DNA of 13,471 bases from an uncultured Caryophanales bacterium (GCA_946403545.1 CAMJAG010000020.1:1-13471); one strand, 5' to 3'. Positions 1 to 7,097 are shown, counted from the first letter of the stretch. Numbers and translations are program-made. The notes: generated from the letters alone by a model not told the origin.

Positions 1-71
1 AATTATTTAATACTTTTAAATTCAAAAGCAACATTGAAATCTCTATTAATATAGACTCTTACAATTTTTAG

Positions 72-100
72 TTAAAAATTAGTAACTTTTGTATTATACT
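72..100 (+). promoter_or_regulatory. Candidate promoter for the first operon
   Basis: A TATACT box at 95-100 lies 17 bases after TTAAAA at 72-77, a four-of-six match to the -35 consensus. An overlapping TATTAT at 92-97 is an alternative -10. Transcription would begin near 104-107, giving a very short leader that starts at or inside the GAGG ribosome binding site (107-110). That tight geometry, and the general AT-richness here, make this only a tentative call. The rest of bases 1-119 shows no gene or clear terminator. Confidence 0.35.
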
Positions 101-119
101 TTTTGTGAGGTATTAATAT

Positions 120-635
120 ATGGTTACTATTTTTATTTATGGCTTAGATCAATTCGTTGTAGGCCGCTTATCAAGAGAAATGACTCCAGGGCTTGCAAAA
201 TTATATGAAATGAAAGAGGAAGACATTAACTTTGTCGCTCCTAATAATATGGTTTTCCATAATGGTGTTGAACAAACAAGTTGGAACATTATTATCCATG
301 TTCACGCTCCAATGAAAGTAAGTGTTTTACAAGACTTAGTCAAACAATTTATTTTCAAGAGCATTGGAGAATTAGCAATTCATAAAACTATTGAATTCTA
401 TTATGTTTCACAAGACAACCGCTATGAAGAACTTAACGAACAATATCCTCGTTATCTTACTGAAGACAATCTAGTCGACACTGAAGAAGAAGACTGGATG
501 GACAAAGAAGAAGGCGAAGGAGAAGACGACATTTACACTGGGGATATCTTTGAAGATATTGAAGAAAAATCTGAAGAAGATGATTGTTGCGATGATCCAG
601 AATGTGAATGCCATCATCACCATCATCACGACTAA
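120..635 (+). CDS. Unnamed protein, possible tautomerase-like (DUF1904-like) domain with acidic Cys/His6 tail
   Basis: The function is unknown. Residues 2-97 read as two beta-alpha-beta units: strand 2-8, helix 12-31, strands 35-49, then strand 54-64, helix 66-86 and strand 88-97. This pattern recalls the tautomerase (MIF/4-OT) fold, and from memory most resembles the DUF1904 family, including a YY motif after the last strand. There is no proline at position 2, so classical tautomerase catalysis is doubtful. Residues 115-161 are extremely acidic, and the last 16 residues hold four cysteines (156, 157, 162, 164), six consecutive histidines (165-170) and a final Asp, suggesting metal binding. 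The ATG has GAGG nine bases upstream, and the gene ends in tandem TAATAA stops. It is first in the operon, 12 bases before the RsmB-like gene. The coding region is secure; the fold and family are inference. Confidence 0.85.
   Translation: MVTIFIYGLDQFVVGRLSREMTPGLAKLYEMKEEDINFVAPNNMVFHNGVEQTSWNIIIHVHAPMKVSVLQDLVKQFIFKSIGELAIHKTIEFYYVSQDNRYEELNEQYPRYLTEDNLVDTEEEDWMDKEEGEGEDDIYTGDIFEDIEEKSEEDDCCDDPECECHHHHHHD
612..629 (+). repeat. Tandem 9-bp repeat encoding His6
   Basis: CATCATCAC occurs twice without a gap (612-620 and 621-629) and encodes all six histidines at the end of the first gene. Such a repeat can gain or lose units by slippage, so histidine number may vary between strains (inference). 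Confidence 0.8.
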
Positions 636-647
636 TAAGGACATTTT

Positions 648-1907
648 ATGAACAATTTATTTACATCATCTAAAGCACTTAAGAGAATTATTGATAACAA
701 AGAATCATTTTCTAATGGAGTTAAAGCTGCTTGCAAAGGTAGCGTTAGTAACGTTGAAGATAAAAAAGATATCACAACTTTAGTTGGCTGTGCTTTAAGA
801 CATTATTTGATTTTAGAAAATCGTTTTACTCCACTATGTGGAGGTAATAAAGACTATTTATATCACGCAATTGTAGCGTGCTCTAACATTTTATTTGCTA
901 GAAAAATCTCTAAAGAAGAAAGTTTTACTTTCTTAAAAGAGAATATTGAAGATAAAGAAGTATTAGATAAAGTAGTGGATGCTATCAATAAATTTGAAGC
1001 CGGAGAACCATTAATTTCTAAAGATTTAGATCCTAACTGTTTAGAGTTCTTATCTTTTAGATACAACACTCCTTTATGGATAGTTAGAATGTGGAGAAAA
1101 CATTATGGCTATAAAGATATGAGAAAAATCTTAATAGCAAACTCCAAACATTTTAATAACTACGCAAGAATTAATACTGAAATTATTTCTGAAGAAGAGT
1201 TTGAAAAGAATAATGGTTTATTCAGTAAAACTCAGTTCGATAAATTCTATTTATATAACGATAAAAGTAAGATAAAAAAATCTTTTCAATATTCTAGACA
1301 AGAAATCTATGTTTACCCAATTGTTTTTGATGAAATGATTAAAGAAGCTGACACTGATACTTTTAGAGGTATCGGAGCATATGCTGCCACACCAAATGGA
1401 CTAGCTTCTGCCTTAGCAGCAAACTTAACAAGCTATGTTGAAATGGATTTCCTAATTGGAAAACAACAAGCTTATTTTGAAACCAAAGAAGAAAAAACAC
1501 TTTTCAACTTGAAAAACATCCATCTTTATGAAGGCGGTCCTGAAAGTGGAATTACATGTTTTTCAAAGAAAGTTCATACATTCTTCGTATTCCCAGATTC
1601 ATCTAAATTCTTCTTACTTAGAAATACACCAGATTATTTCATTCATTTTGAACAAAATTCTCTTGATGGTCTTTTAAAAGACCAAGCAATCGCTCTTGAA
1701 GAAGGCTCAAAATTCGTGGAAGATGGTGGTTATTTAGCTTACTATGTAGGCACAATAAGCGAAAAAGAATCTCATGGAATAGTGGAGAAATTTTTAGCAA
1801 CTCATCCAGAATTCTCTTTAGTGAATGAGAAAAGAATTTTCCCATTCTCTGAATATGATTCCACTGGATATTATGCAGTCTTAAGAAAGGCAGAAACTAA
1901 TGATTAA
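648..1907 (+). CDS. rsmB: RsmB-family 16S rRNA cytosine methyltransferase homologue, probably catalytically inactive
   Basis: RsmB normally makes m5C967 in 16S rRNA. The family is recognised by a NusB-like N-terminal domain (about residues 5-120, with LVGCALRHYLILENRF at 45-60), the linker 'TPLWIVRMWRKHYG' at 141-154 followed by ILIAN and RIN, and a C-terminal Rossmann-like domain ending in GYYAVLRK. Position before rlmN matches Bacilli. However, the catalytic signatures are missing. The SAM motif normally reading D-x-CAAPGGKT is GIGAYAATPNGLAS (241-254). Motif IV (DAPCSG) is VFPDSS (314-319). Motif VI (Y-S-TCT), which carries the nucleophilic cysteine, is YYVGT (365-369). Both key cysteines are therefore gone although the surrounding sequence aligns well. 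The frame is intact at 419 residues, near normal length, so it looks like a retained pseudoenzyme, not a decaying gene. The start has AAGGA six bases upstream. The stop overlaps rlmN by eight bases. Confidence 0.8.
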   Translation: MNNLFTSSKALKRIIDNKESFSNGVKAACKGSVSNVEDKKDITTLVGCALRHYLILENRFTPLCGGNKDYLYHAIVACSNILFARKISKEESFTFLKENIEDKEVLDKVVDAINKFEAGEPLISKDLDPNCLEFLSFRYNTPLWIVRMWRKHYGYKDMRKILIANSKHFNNYARINTEIISEEEFEKNNGLFSKTQFDKFYLYNDKSKIKKSFQYSRQEIYVYPIVFDEMIKEADTDTFRGIGAYAATPNGLASALAANLTSYVEMDFLIGKQQAYFETKEEKTLFNLKNIHLYEGGPESGITCFSKKVHTFFVFPDSSKFFLLRNTPDYFIHFEQNSLDGLLKDQAIALEEGSKFVEDGGYLAYYVGTISEKESHGIVEKFLATHPEFSLVNEKRIFPFSEYDSTGYYAVLRKAETND

Positions 1908-2940
1908 TTTATACGGACAAGAAATGAATAAATTAGTCAACCAAATGGTGGAACTCGGCCAAAAACCATTTAGAGCCACTCAACTTTTCACATGGATTTA
2001 TGAAAAGAGAGCGGAAAACTTTGATGAAATGACTGATATTTCTCTAAAATTTAGAGAAGTCTTAAAAGAAAAATATTGTTTAAAACTACCTAGTATTTAT
2101 ACTAAACAAGTTTCTAGTGATGGTACTGTTAAACTTTTAGTGGAATTTGAAGATAAAGCTAAAGTTGAGTGCGTTATTATGCGCTACAACTACGGATGTG
2201 TAGCATGCGTATCTAGCCAAGTTGGTTGTAATATGGGTTGCTCTTTCTGCTCAAGTGCCTTATTAGGCAAACAAAGAAATCTTGATGCTGGAGAAATGGT
2301 TGGAGAAATCTTAGTTTTAAACAATGTTTTAAGAGAAGAAAACAAAGGCCAAAAGATTACCCATGTAGTGGTTATGGGTACAGGTGAACCTTTTGACAAC
2401 TATGATAATGTGATGGATTTCATCAGAATTATCAACCATCCAAAAGCTTTAGCTATTGGAGCACGCCACATCACAGTTTCTACATGTGGTCTTGTTGAAG
2501 GAATTAGAAAATACGCTAGAGAAGGGCTACAAACTAATTTAGCTATCTCACTTCATGCTCCAAATAATGAAATTAGAAACAAACTTATGAAGATAAATAG
2601 GGCATATCCTCTCGAAGTATTAATGCCCGCAGTTAAAGAATACGAAGAAATTGCGGGACGTAGAGTAACCTATGAGTACCTTCTTTTAGAAGGTATCAAC
2701 GATAGAAAAGAGGATGCCGAGCAATTAATAGAACTAATTAAGGGGACTAAAGGGTATGTAAATCTCATACCATTTAACGAAACTAATAGAAACGATTACA
2801 AGCGAAGCAGTGGAAATAGAGTCCATAACTTCCTTGATTACTTAATGAAAGGAGGAGTAACTGCAACCATTAGAAAAGAATTTGGCAGTGACATAGATGC
2901 TGCCTGTGGTCAACTAAAGGCGAAAGTTGAAAATGTATGA
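1900..2940 (+). CDS. rlmN: RlmN, 23S rRNA A2503 / tRNA A37 C2-methyltransferase (radical SAM)
   Basis: RlmN is a cytosolic radical SAM enzyme that methylates C2 of A2503 in 23S rRNA and, in some bacteria, A37 of certain tRNAs. The protein has the N-terminal accessory domain (1-90), then the CxxxCxxC cluster at C110, C114 and C117 that binds the 4Fe-4S centre. It also has MGTGEPFDNYDN (159-170), and GARHITVSTCG (187-197). The methyl-carrying cysteine is C336 in 'AACGQLK' near the C-terminus. Length (346) is normal for RlmN, and the GEP motif favours RlmN over Cfr. The ATG overlaps the end of the upstream RsmB-like gene, with AAAGG nine bases before it. The gene ends in ATGA, where TGA stops rlmN and ATG starts prpC, which implies translational coupling and standard-code use of TGA. 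Confidence 0.95.
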   Translation: MINLYGQEMNKLVNQMVELGQKPFRATQLFTWIYEKRAENFDEMTDISLKFREVLKEKYCLKLPSIYTKQVSSDGTVKLLVEFEDKAKVECVIMRYNYGCVACVSSQVGCNMGCSFCSSALLGKQRNLDAGEMVGEILVLNNVLREENKGQKITHVVVMGTGEPFDNYDNVMDFIRIINHPKALAIGARHITVSTCGLVEGIRKYAREGLQTNLAISLHAPNNEIRNKLMKINRAYPLEVLMPAVKEYEEIAGRRVTYEYLLLEGINDRKEDAEQLIELIKGTKGYVNLIPFNETNRNDYKRSSGNRVHNFLDYLMKGGVTATIRKEFGSDIDAACGQLKAKVENV

Positions 2941-3710
2941 GTTTATTCAAAAAGAAAAAGATATATGTAACTGGTAGATTTGCCTATAAAACTGACATTG
3001 GTAAAGTAAGACTTTCTAATGAAGATCAGGCTCTTGCTTTAATTAACGCTAGAGGAAATGTTTTACTCCTCGTTTGTGATGGAATGGGTGGACAAAATAA
3101 AGGTGATTTCGCCTCCAATTTAGCGGTCCAAACTATCAAAGAAGAATTTGAGAAAGTATCTAGATTTTTAAATAAATATCACGCAGTGATGTGGCTTAAT
3201 AAAGCTGTTCAAAAAGCTAACACGGAAATCTATGAACAAGCAAGTAAAAACAAACTATACGAAGGTATGGGAACTACTTTAACTTGTGCAATCATTTATG
3301 GAGATAGAGTTATCTCTGCTCAAATAGGTGATTCTAGATTATATTTCTTAGACAGAGAAATTGGTAAATTCTCTCAAATGAGTGAAGACCAAACTTATGT
3401 TGGCTATTTATATAGAACTGGTCAAATCACACTTGAAGAAATGAAAACTCATCCTAAGCGTCACATGCTCATGAACGCATTAGGTGTATATCCAAGCGCA
3501 AGTGCGGATATTAAGATACACAAATACACTGGACAAACTATTTTAGTTTGTTCTGATGGTTTATATAACAACATCACTGATTTTGATATTGAATCAATAA
3601 TCAGAGGTGAAGATACAACTGAAGAGAAAATAAATGAACTTATCTCCCTTGCAAATTGCAATGGAGGAAGCGACAACATCGCTATAGTTCTTTGGGAGGC
3701 TAACAAGTAG
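2937..3710 (+). CDS. prpC: PP2C-family Ser/Thr protein phosphatase (PrpC/Stp)
   Basis: This metal-dependent PPM/PP2C phosphatase removes phosphates placed by the partner kinase encoded next. Diagnostic motifs are all present: DIGKVRLSNEDQ (20-31), VCDGMGG (46-52), GMGTTLTC (110-117), IGDSRLY (130-136), SEDQTYV (149-155), CSDGLY (205-210) and GGSDNIA (243-249). The metal-binding aspartates D48, D207 and D246 are intact, so the enzyme should be active. Compared with B. subtilis PrpC it has about a dozen extra N-terminal residues, including a basic KKKK stretch (5-8). No alternative in-frame ATG exists before the domain, and the start overlaps the rlmN stop (ATGA), so translation is probably coupled. 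There is no membrane segment, so it is predicted to be cytosolic. Its stop is one base from the kinase start. Confidence 0.95.
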   Translation: MSLFKKKKIYVTGRFAYKTDIGKVRLSNEDQALALINARGNVLLLVCDGMGGQNKGDFASNLAVQTIKEEFEKVSRFLNKYHAVMWLNKAVQKANTEIYEQASKNKLYEGMGTTLTCAIIYGDRVISAQIGDSRLYFLDREIGKFSQMSEDQTYVGYLYRTGQITLEEMKTHPKRHMLMNALGVYPSASADIKIHKYTGQTILVCSDGLYNNITDFDIESIIRGEDTTEEKINELISLANCNGGSDNIAIVLWEANK

Positions 3711-3711
3711 T

Positions 3712-4602
3712 ATGCCATTAAACATTGGTGGAATATTTGACGGCCGTTTCAAAATCTTAGCGAGAATCGGTCATGGTGGTATGGCAGAGGTTTACGAAGC
3801 TCAAGATATCATCAACAAAAGAACAGTCGCTATTAAGTTAATCCGTGAAGACATTATGACGGATCCTATAAACTTACGTCGTTTTGAAAACGAAGCAACA
3901 ATTGCAGCAAGTTTATCTCATCCAAATATTGTCGCAGTTTTCAATCATGGTACTTATGAAGGAAGACCTTATATCGCAAATGAATATATCAAAGGTCAAA
4001 CTTTAAAAGAGATGTTAGATTTTAGAGGCACTCTTTCTTTACAAGAAGCAGTAAGCTATATGCTTCAATTAACAAGTGCTCTAAGCTATGCTCATTACCA
4101 TGGCATTGTTCATAGAGACATCAAACCAGATAACATTTTTGTTATGCCAGATGGCACTATTAAATTAGGTGACTTTGGCATTGCTCAAGCAAATGGTATT
4201 TGTGATGATTCACTTACAAAAAACAAAGAAAGCATCATTGGTTCTGTTCACTATCTTGCTCCTGAAATTATTCAAGGACATCCTGCTAGTGGACAAAGTG
4301 ATATCTATGCAGCTGGTGTTACTTTCTTTGAAATATTAACTGGTCATGTGCCTTATGAAAAAGACAGTGCAATTAATATTGCGGTTGCACATGTCAGAGA
4401 AAGATTCCCTTCAGTTAGAAAGTTTGCTCCTAACTGTCCAAAAGAGATAGAAAGGATTATTTTCAAAGCAACTAAGAAAAGCAAAAAGGATAGATACCAA
4501 AGTGTTAAAGAGTTCCATGATGAACTTGAAACCGCTAGTAACAATCCTGAACTTATGAAAGAACATAAGAGCTTTATTGCAAGATTCTTTGGGTTTAAAT
4601 AA
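3712..4602 (+). CDS. prkC: PrkC/PknB-like Ser/Thr protein kinase, soluble, lacking PASTA domains
   Basis: This is a Hanks-type kinase, the counterpart of the preceding phosphatase. It has the glycine loop GHGGMAEV (20-27), ATP-anchoring K42 in VAIK, E61 in helix C, HRDIKPDN (134-141, catalytic D136), DFG (154-156) and APE (183-185). Between DFG and APE, Thr169, Ser174 and Ser178 are candidate autophosphorylation sites. The kinase domain fills residues 13-275. B. subtilis PrkC is around 650 residues, with a transmembrane helix and extracellular PASTA repeats; here the protein ends at 296 with neither. The last dozen residues (HKSFIARFFGFK) are basic and aromatic and might associate with membrane as an amphipathic tail, which is inference. 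The sensory input must differ from muropeptide binding. GGGAGG lies 12 bases before the start. The stop overlaps the rsgA start by one base (TAATG). Confidence 0.93.
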   Translation: MPLNIGGIFDGRFKILARIGHGGMAEVYEAQDIINKRTVAIKLIREDIMTDPINLRRFENEATIAASLSHPNIVAVFNHGTYEGRPYIANEYIKGQTLKEMLDFRGTLSLQEAVSYMLQLTSALSYAHYHGIVHRDIKPDNIFVMPDGTIKLGDFGIAQANGICDDSLTKNKESIIGSVHYLAPEIIQGHPASGQSDIYAAGVTFFEILTGHVPYEKDSAINIAVAHVRERFPSVRKFAPNCPKEIERIIFKATKKSKKDRYQSVKEFHDELETASNNPELMKEHKSFIARFFGFK

Positions 4603-5465
4603 TGGAAGGTAGAATAGTAGCTCTTCAATGTGGAATTTATAGTGTCCTTACTAATGGTGAACTTTTAAGTGTTCCTGCTAGAGGTGCTTTTAGAAACAAA
4701 CACATCAAACCAGTAGTGGGTGATTTAATTGAATTGAATGACACTAAAGATGTGATTGTGGAAGTTAAAGAAAGAGTATCTTTCCTTAAAAGACCAACGA
4801 TAGCAAACCTTGATCAAATGATCATTGTTCATAGCTTAGTAGAACCTGAATTTTCATATCATCTACTATTTAAATATTTAACCTACGCAAATCAAAACGG
4901 AATTAAGGCAAAAATCGTCTTAACTAAGTTAGATAAAGCGGATAAAAACCTTGTTAAAGAGATTAAAGAAGTCTTCAATAAATTGAATGTTGAAACCTAT
5001 TTTGTGAGTAATAAAAAAGGTGAAGGAATTGAAGAAGTTAAGAAGATTTTTGCAAATCATATTTCTTGCTTATTAGGCCAATCTGGTGTTGGTAAATCTA
5101 GCTTATTAAATTCCATTGATTCAAACTTCAATAGATGTGTTGGAGAATACTCGAAAGCTCTTGGAAGAGGAAAACATAAAACTAAGGAAGTTATTCTCAT
5201 TCCTTATGAAAATGGATTAATTGCAGACACTCCTGGATTCTCAAGTTTAGACTTAGATCTTTTTAAGGAAGACTTAGCGCAATTCTTCCCATCATTCAAT
5301 GATAAATACACTGATTGCTACTATTCAAATTGTTTGCATATCACTGAGAATAAATGCGCTATTAAAGACGCATTAAATAGGGGAGAAATCCCACAAATTG
5401 CATACGATAGTTACTTGAAACTATCATCTACAGCATCATTTAAAAACGAGAGGTACAAAAAATGA
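4602..5465 (+). CDS. rsgA: RsgA, small ribosomal subunit biogenesis GTPase
   Basis: RsgA is a circularly permuted GTPase that binds the maturing 30S subunit and promotes its late assembly; in B. subtilis it is CpgA, a target of PrkC. The N-terminal OB fold covers about residues 1-65. The GTPase motifs come in permuted order: G4 TKLD (108-111), G1 GQSGVGKS (159-166) and G3 DTPG (209-212). A C-terminal zinc knuckle follows with C239, C244, H246 and C252. The switch region around GRGKHKT (188-194) is well kept. Length (287) is typical of Firmicutes. The start overlaps the kinase stop (TAATG), and the gene ends in ATGA with rpe, so it appears translationally coupled on both sides. Confidence 0.96.
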   Translation: MEGRIVALQCGIYSVLTNGELLSVPARGAFRNKHIKPVVGDLIELNDTKDVIVEVKERVSFLKRPTIANLDQMIIVHSLVEPEFSYHLLFKYLTYANQNGIKAKIVLTKLDKADKNLVKEIKEVFNKLNVETYFVSNKKGEGIEEVKKIFANHISCLLGQSGVGKSSLLNSIDSNFNRCVGEYSKALGRGKHKTKEVILIPYENGLIADTPGFSSLDLDLFKEDLAQFFPSFNDKYTDCYYSNCLHITENKCAIKDALNRGEIPQIAYDSYLKLSSTASFKNERYKK

Positions 5466-6124
5466 AAAATATGAAAGAAGTTATAGTCGCTCCTAGCATT
5501 TTAGGAGTGGATGAAAATAGAGTAATTGCTGACTTACCAGCTATCCAAGAAGCAGGTGCTAAATGGGTACACATCGACATCATGGATGGTAAGTTTGTTG
5601 ATCATGAATCCGGAAGTCTAGAAGTTTTCCAAAGACTTGCAAAACATCATAGTCTCGTTAACGATGTTCATATCATGGTTGAGAAACCTAAAAATTATGT
5701 TGAATCTTATGTCAGTGCCGGCGCTAATTATTTAACCTTCCATTATGAAGCATGCTGTTGCGACCATATGGTTGAAACTGTCATTGATTTTATTCATGAA
5801 AAAGGTGCAAAAGCAGGTCTATCTATTTGCCCTGATACACCAGTAGAAAAGATTATTCCTTTCCTTAAAAAAGTAGATTTGGTTTTAGTCATGACTGTTG
5901 TTCCTGGAAAAGGTGGACAAACTTTCATGGCAGAAAACTTAGAAAAAGTTAAGAAAATAAAATCCATCAGACCAGATGTTTTAGTGGAAGTTGATGGTGG
6001 AGTTAACGCTGAAACCGCTAAACTTGCAGTAAATGCAGGAGTTGATGTTTTAGTTTCAGGTTCCTACATCTTTAATGGTGATGTAAAAGAAAGAATTGCT
6101 AATTTATTAGCAGTAAATAAATAA
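5462..6124 (+). CDS. rpe: Ribulose-phosphate 3-epimerase (Rpe family)
   Basis: Rpe interconverts ribulose 5-phosphate and xylulose 5-phosphate in the pentose phosphate pathway. This is a TIM barrel of normal length (220). Visible signatures are APSIL (10-14), HIDIMDGKFV (37-46), DVHIMVEKP (68-76), VPGKGGQTFM (147-156), VEVDGG (175-180) and the phosphate-binding GS at 200-201. The expected metal and catalytic residues H37, D39, H70 and D178 are present. The loop after the second strand, usually DGHFVPN-x-T-x-G, reads DGKFVDHESG, an unusual change beside the active site. A Cys-rich CCCDH stretch occupies 98-102. A relative acting on another ketose phosphate cannot be excluded, but the place after rsgA matches rpe in Bacilli. 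GAGAGG lies eight bases before the first ATG, which supports that start over the ATG nine bases later. Confidence 0.9.
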   Translation: MKNMKEVIVAPSILGVDENRVIADLPAIQEAGAKWVHIDIMDGKFVDHESGSLEVFQRLAKHHSLVNDVHIMVEKPKNYVESYVSAGANYLTFHYEACCCDHMVETVIDFIHEKGAKAGLSICPDTPVEKIIPFLKKVDLVLVMTVVPGKGGQTFMAENLEKVKKIKSIRPDVLVEVDGGVNAETAKLAVNAGVDVLVSGSYIFNGDVKERIANLLAVNK

Positions 6125-6126
6125 TT

Positions 6127-6801
6127 ATGGATTTAATGTATTCAATTATCATAGGTGCTTTTGCGATATTTACACTAATCTTCGGATTAGCTTTTTCTAT
6201 GGTGAATTACCAAAAAAAACATAAGGCACCTTACGCCATCAGAAACATGTTCCCATTTGAATTCAATTACCAAGCTCACTTTGTTGATAACATGTTAGGT
6301 AATTCTTTCCTAATGGTTTCTGGTCTTTCATTGATTCTATTTTATGGAACATTTAAAGGTAGTAGAACTGATGGCTATACAATCTTTATTTTAATCGCTG
6401 CTATTATATCCACACTTTTAGTGTGTGCTTCCTATTTCGTCAGCACCCGTTTGTTGAAAGTCTGGATGCTAGGAATGGTTCTTGGATATACATTAATTTT
6501 CATGTTAATTGCAATTACTGCATGTTTACATTTCAAATATTTTCAACAAACTCATCAAACACTTAATTTAATTGGGTTGATATTCTCAATTGTATTAGCG
6601 GTGTTTGTCTTCGCTTTAGCGATGAATCCAAAACTATCCTTTAGAATCAAGGCAAAAGAAAAAGCAAATCAAGATCCTAACGAAGAGAAGAAATATGAAA
6701 GACCAAAGTGGATTCCATTAACATTCTCAATCTGGATGGTTATATTTGCTTTATATATTAATGAGATAGGAATTATATTATTCGCCGCATCTATATCTTA
6801 A
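6127..6801 (+). CDS. Unidentified six-helix integral membrane protein
   Basis: I do not recognise this family. The 224-residue protein has about six hydrophobic segments, roughly at 5-27, 59-75, 84-107, 112-134, 147-166 and 196-219. A basic segment follows helix 1 (QKKHKAP), and a charged loop of about 25 residues lies between helices 5 and 6 (172-195, KAKEKANQDPNEEKKYERPK). There is no cleavable signal peptide or obvious catalytic motif. It starts two bases after the rpe stop and I see no convincing ribosome binding site, so its translation probably depends on coupling to rpe; an in-frame ATG nine bases later is equally possible. It is the last gene before a terminator. In B. subtilis this slot holds thiN and spoVM, but the protein resembles neither. 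Confidence 0.85.
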   Translation: MDLMYSIIIGAFAIFTLIFGLAFSMVNYQKKHKAPYAIRNMFPFEFNYQAHFVDNMLGNSFLMVSGLSLILFYGTFKGSRTDGYTIFILIAAIISTLLVCASYFVSTRLLKVWMLGMVLGYTLIFMLIAITACLHFKYFQQTHQTLNLIGLIFSIVLAVFVFALAMNPKLSFRIKAKEKANQDPNEEKKYERPKWIPLTFSIWMVIFALYINEIGIILFAASIS

Positions 6802-6822
6802 TATAAATATTAAAATAGATAT

Positions 6823-6851
6823 AAAAAAACGACCCAGTTGGTCGATTTTTT
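6823..6851. terminator. Bidirectional intrinsic terminator
   Basis: CGACC (6830-6834) pairs with GGTCG (6840-6844) across a five-base loop. It is flanked by seven A's on the left (6823-6829) and six T's on the right (6846-6851), which can also pair to extend the stem. Read rightwards it ends the first operon, 22 bases after the membrane-protein gene; read leftwards it ends rpmB, 11 bases after its stop. Confidence 0.88.
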
Positions 6852-6861
6852 GTTTGATCTC

Positions 6862-7056
6862 TTAGCGGTCTTTGTATTGTTTATTGAGGGATCGATAAGC
6901 GCGGGTTGACATTCTAACACGAGTTTCTTTTCCATCAACGATCACAGTACGGACTTGGAGATTACAATTCCATTTACGGCGTGTAGCTCTTAATGAGTGA
7001 GAACGATTGTTACCGCTGACAGGGCCTTTACCGGTTACTGGACATACTCTTGACAT
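6862..7056 (-). CDS. rpmB: 50S ribosomal protein L28
   Basis: L28 is a small basic protein of the large ribosomal subunit. The 64-residue product begins MSRVCPVTGKGPVSGNNRSH, which matches the L28 signature (C-x-x-TGK...GNNRSH), and continues with the arginine-rich RATRRKW and a VDGK turn. Only Cys5 and Cys30 are present, so the paired CxxC zinc sites of some L28 proteins are missing and this is the zinc-free form. The start is secure: AGGAGG (7064-7069 on the complement) lies seven bases upstream. The gene is transcribed alone on the minus strand, convergent with the first operon and divergent from glgC, as it is convergent with the same cluster in B. subtilis. Confidence 0.97.
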   Translation of the reverse strand: MSRVCPVTGKGPVSGNNRSHSLRATRRKWNCNLQVRTVIVDGKETRVRMSTRAYRSLNKQYKDR

Positions 7057-7088
7057 ATCTTTTCCTCCTATTGTGCCTTATCGAGTTT

Positions 7089-7097
7089 ATCATAACA
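7089..7097 (-). promoter_or_regulatory. rpmB promoter (extended -10)
   Basis: On the minus strand TGTTATGAT gives an extended -10 element (TGn followed by TATGAT, five of six matches). Transcription would start near 7082, about 25 bases before the rpmB ATG. No good -35 is seen at the standard spacing, which is acceptable for extended -10 promoters. Confidence 0.55.

Noticed and set aside
63..80. AT-only inverted repeat AATTTTT-AGTT-AAAAATT upstream of the first gene, possible terminator or operator
   Set aside because: It has no G-C pairs and no T-run after it, and such repeats arise by chance in DNA this AT-rich.
612..632. His6 as an engineered purification tag or vector contamination
   Set aside because: It is followed by Asp and a stop and sits after a natural acidic tail, between genomic genes with a normal ribosome binding site for the next gene.
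2931..2943. Use of TGA as tryptophan (Mycoplasma-type code), given the small kinase and AT-rich DNA
   Set aside because: rlmN ends naturally just after its ACGQL motif at TGA with a coupled ATGA restart, rsgA does the same, and tryptophans are encoded by TGG.
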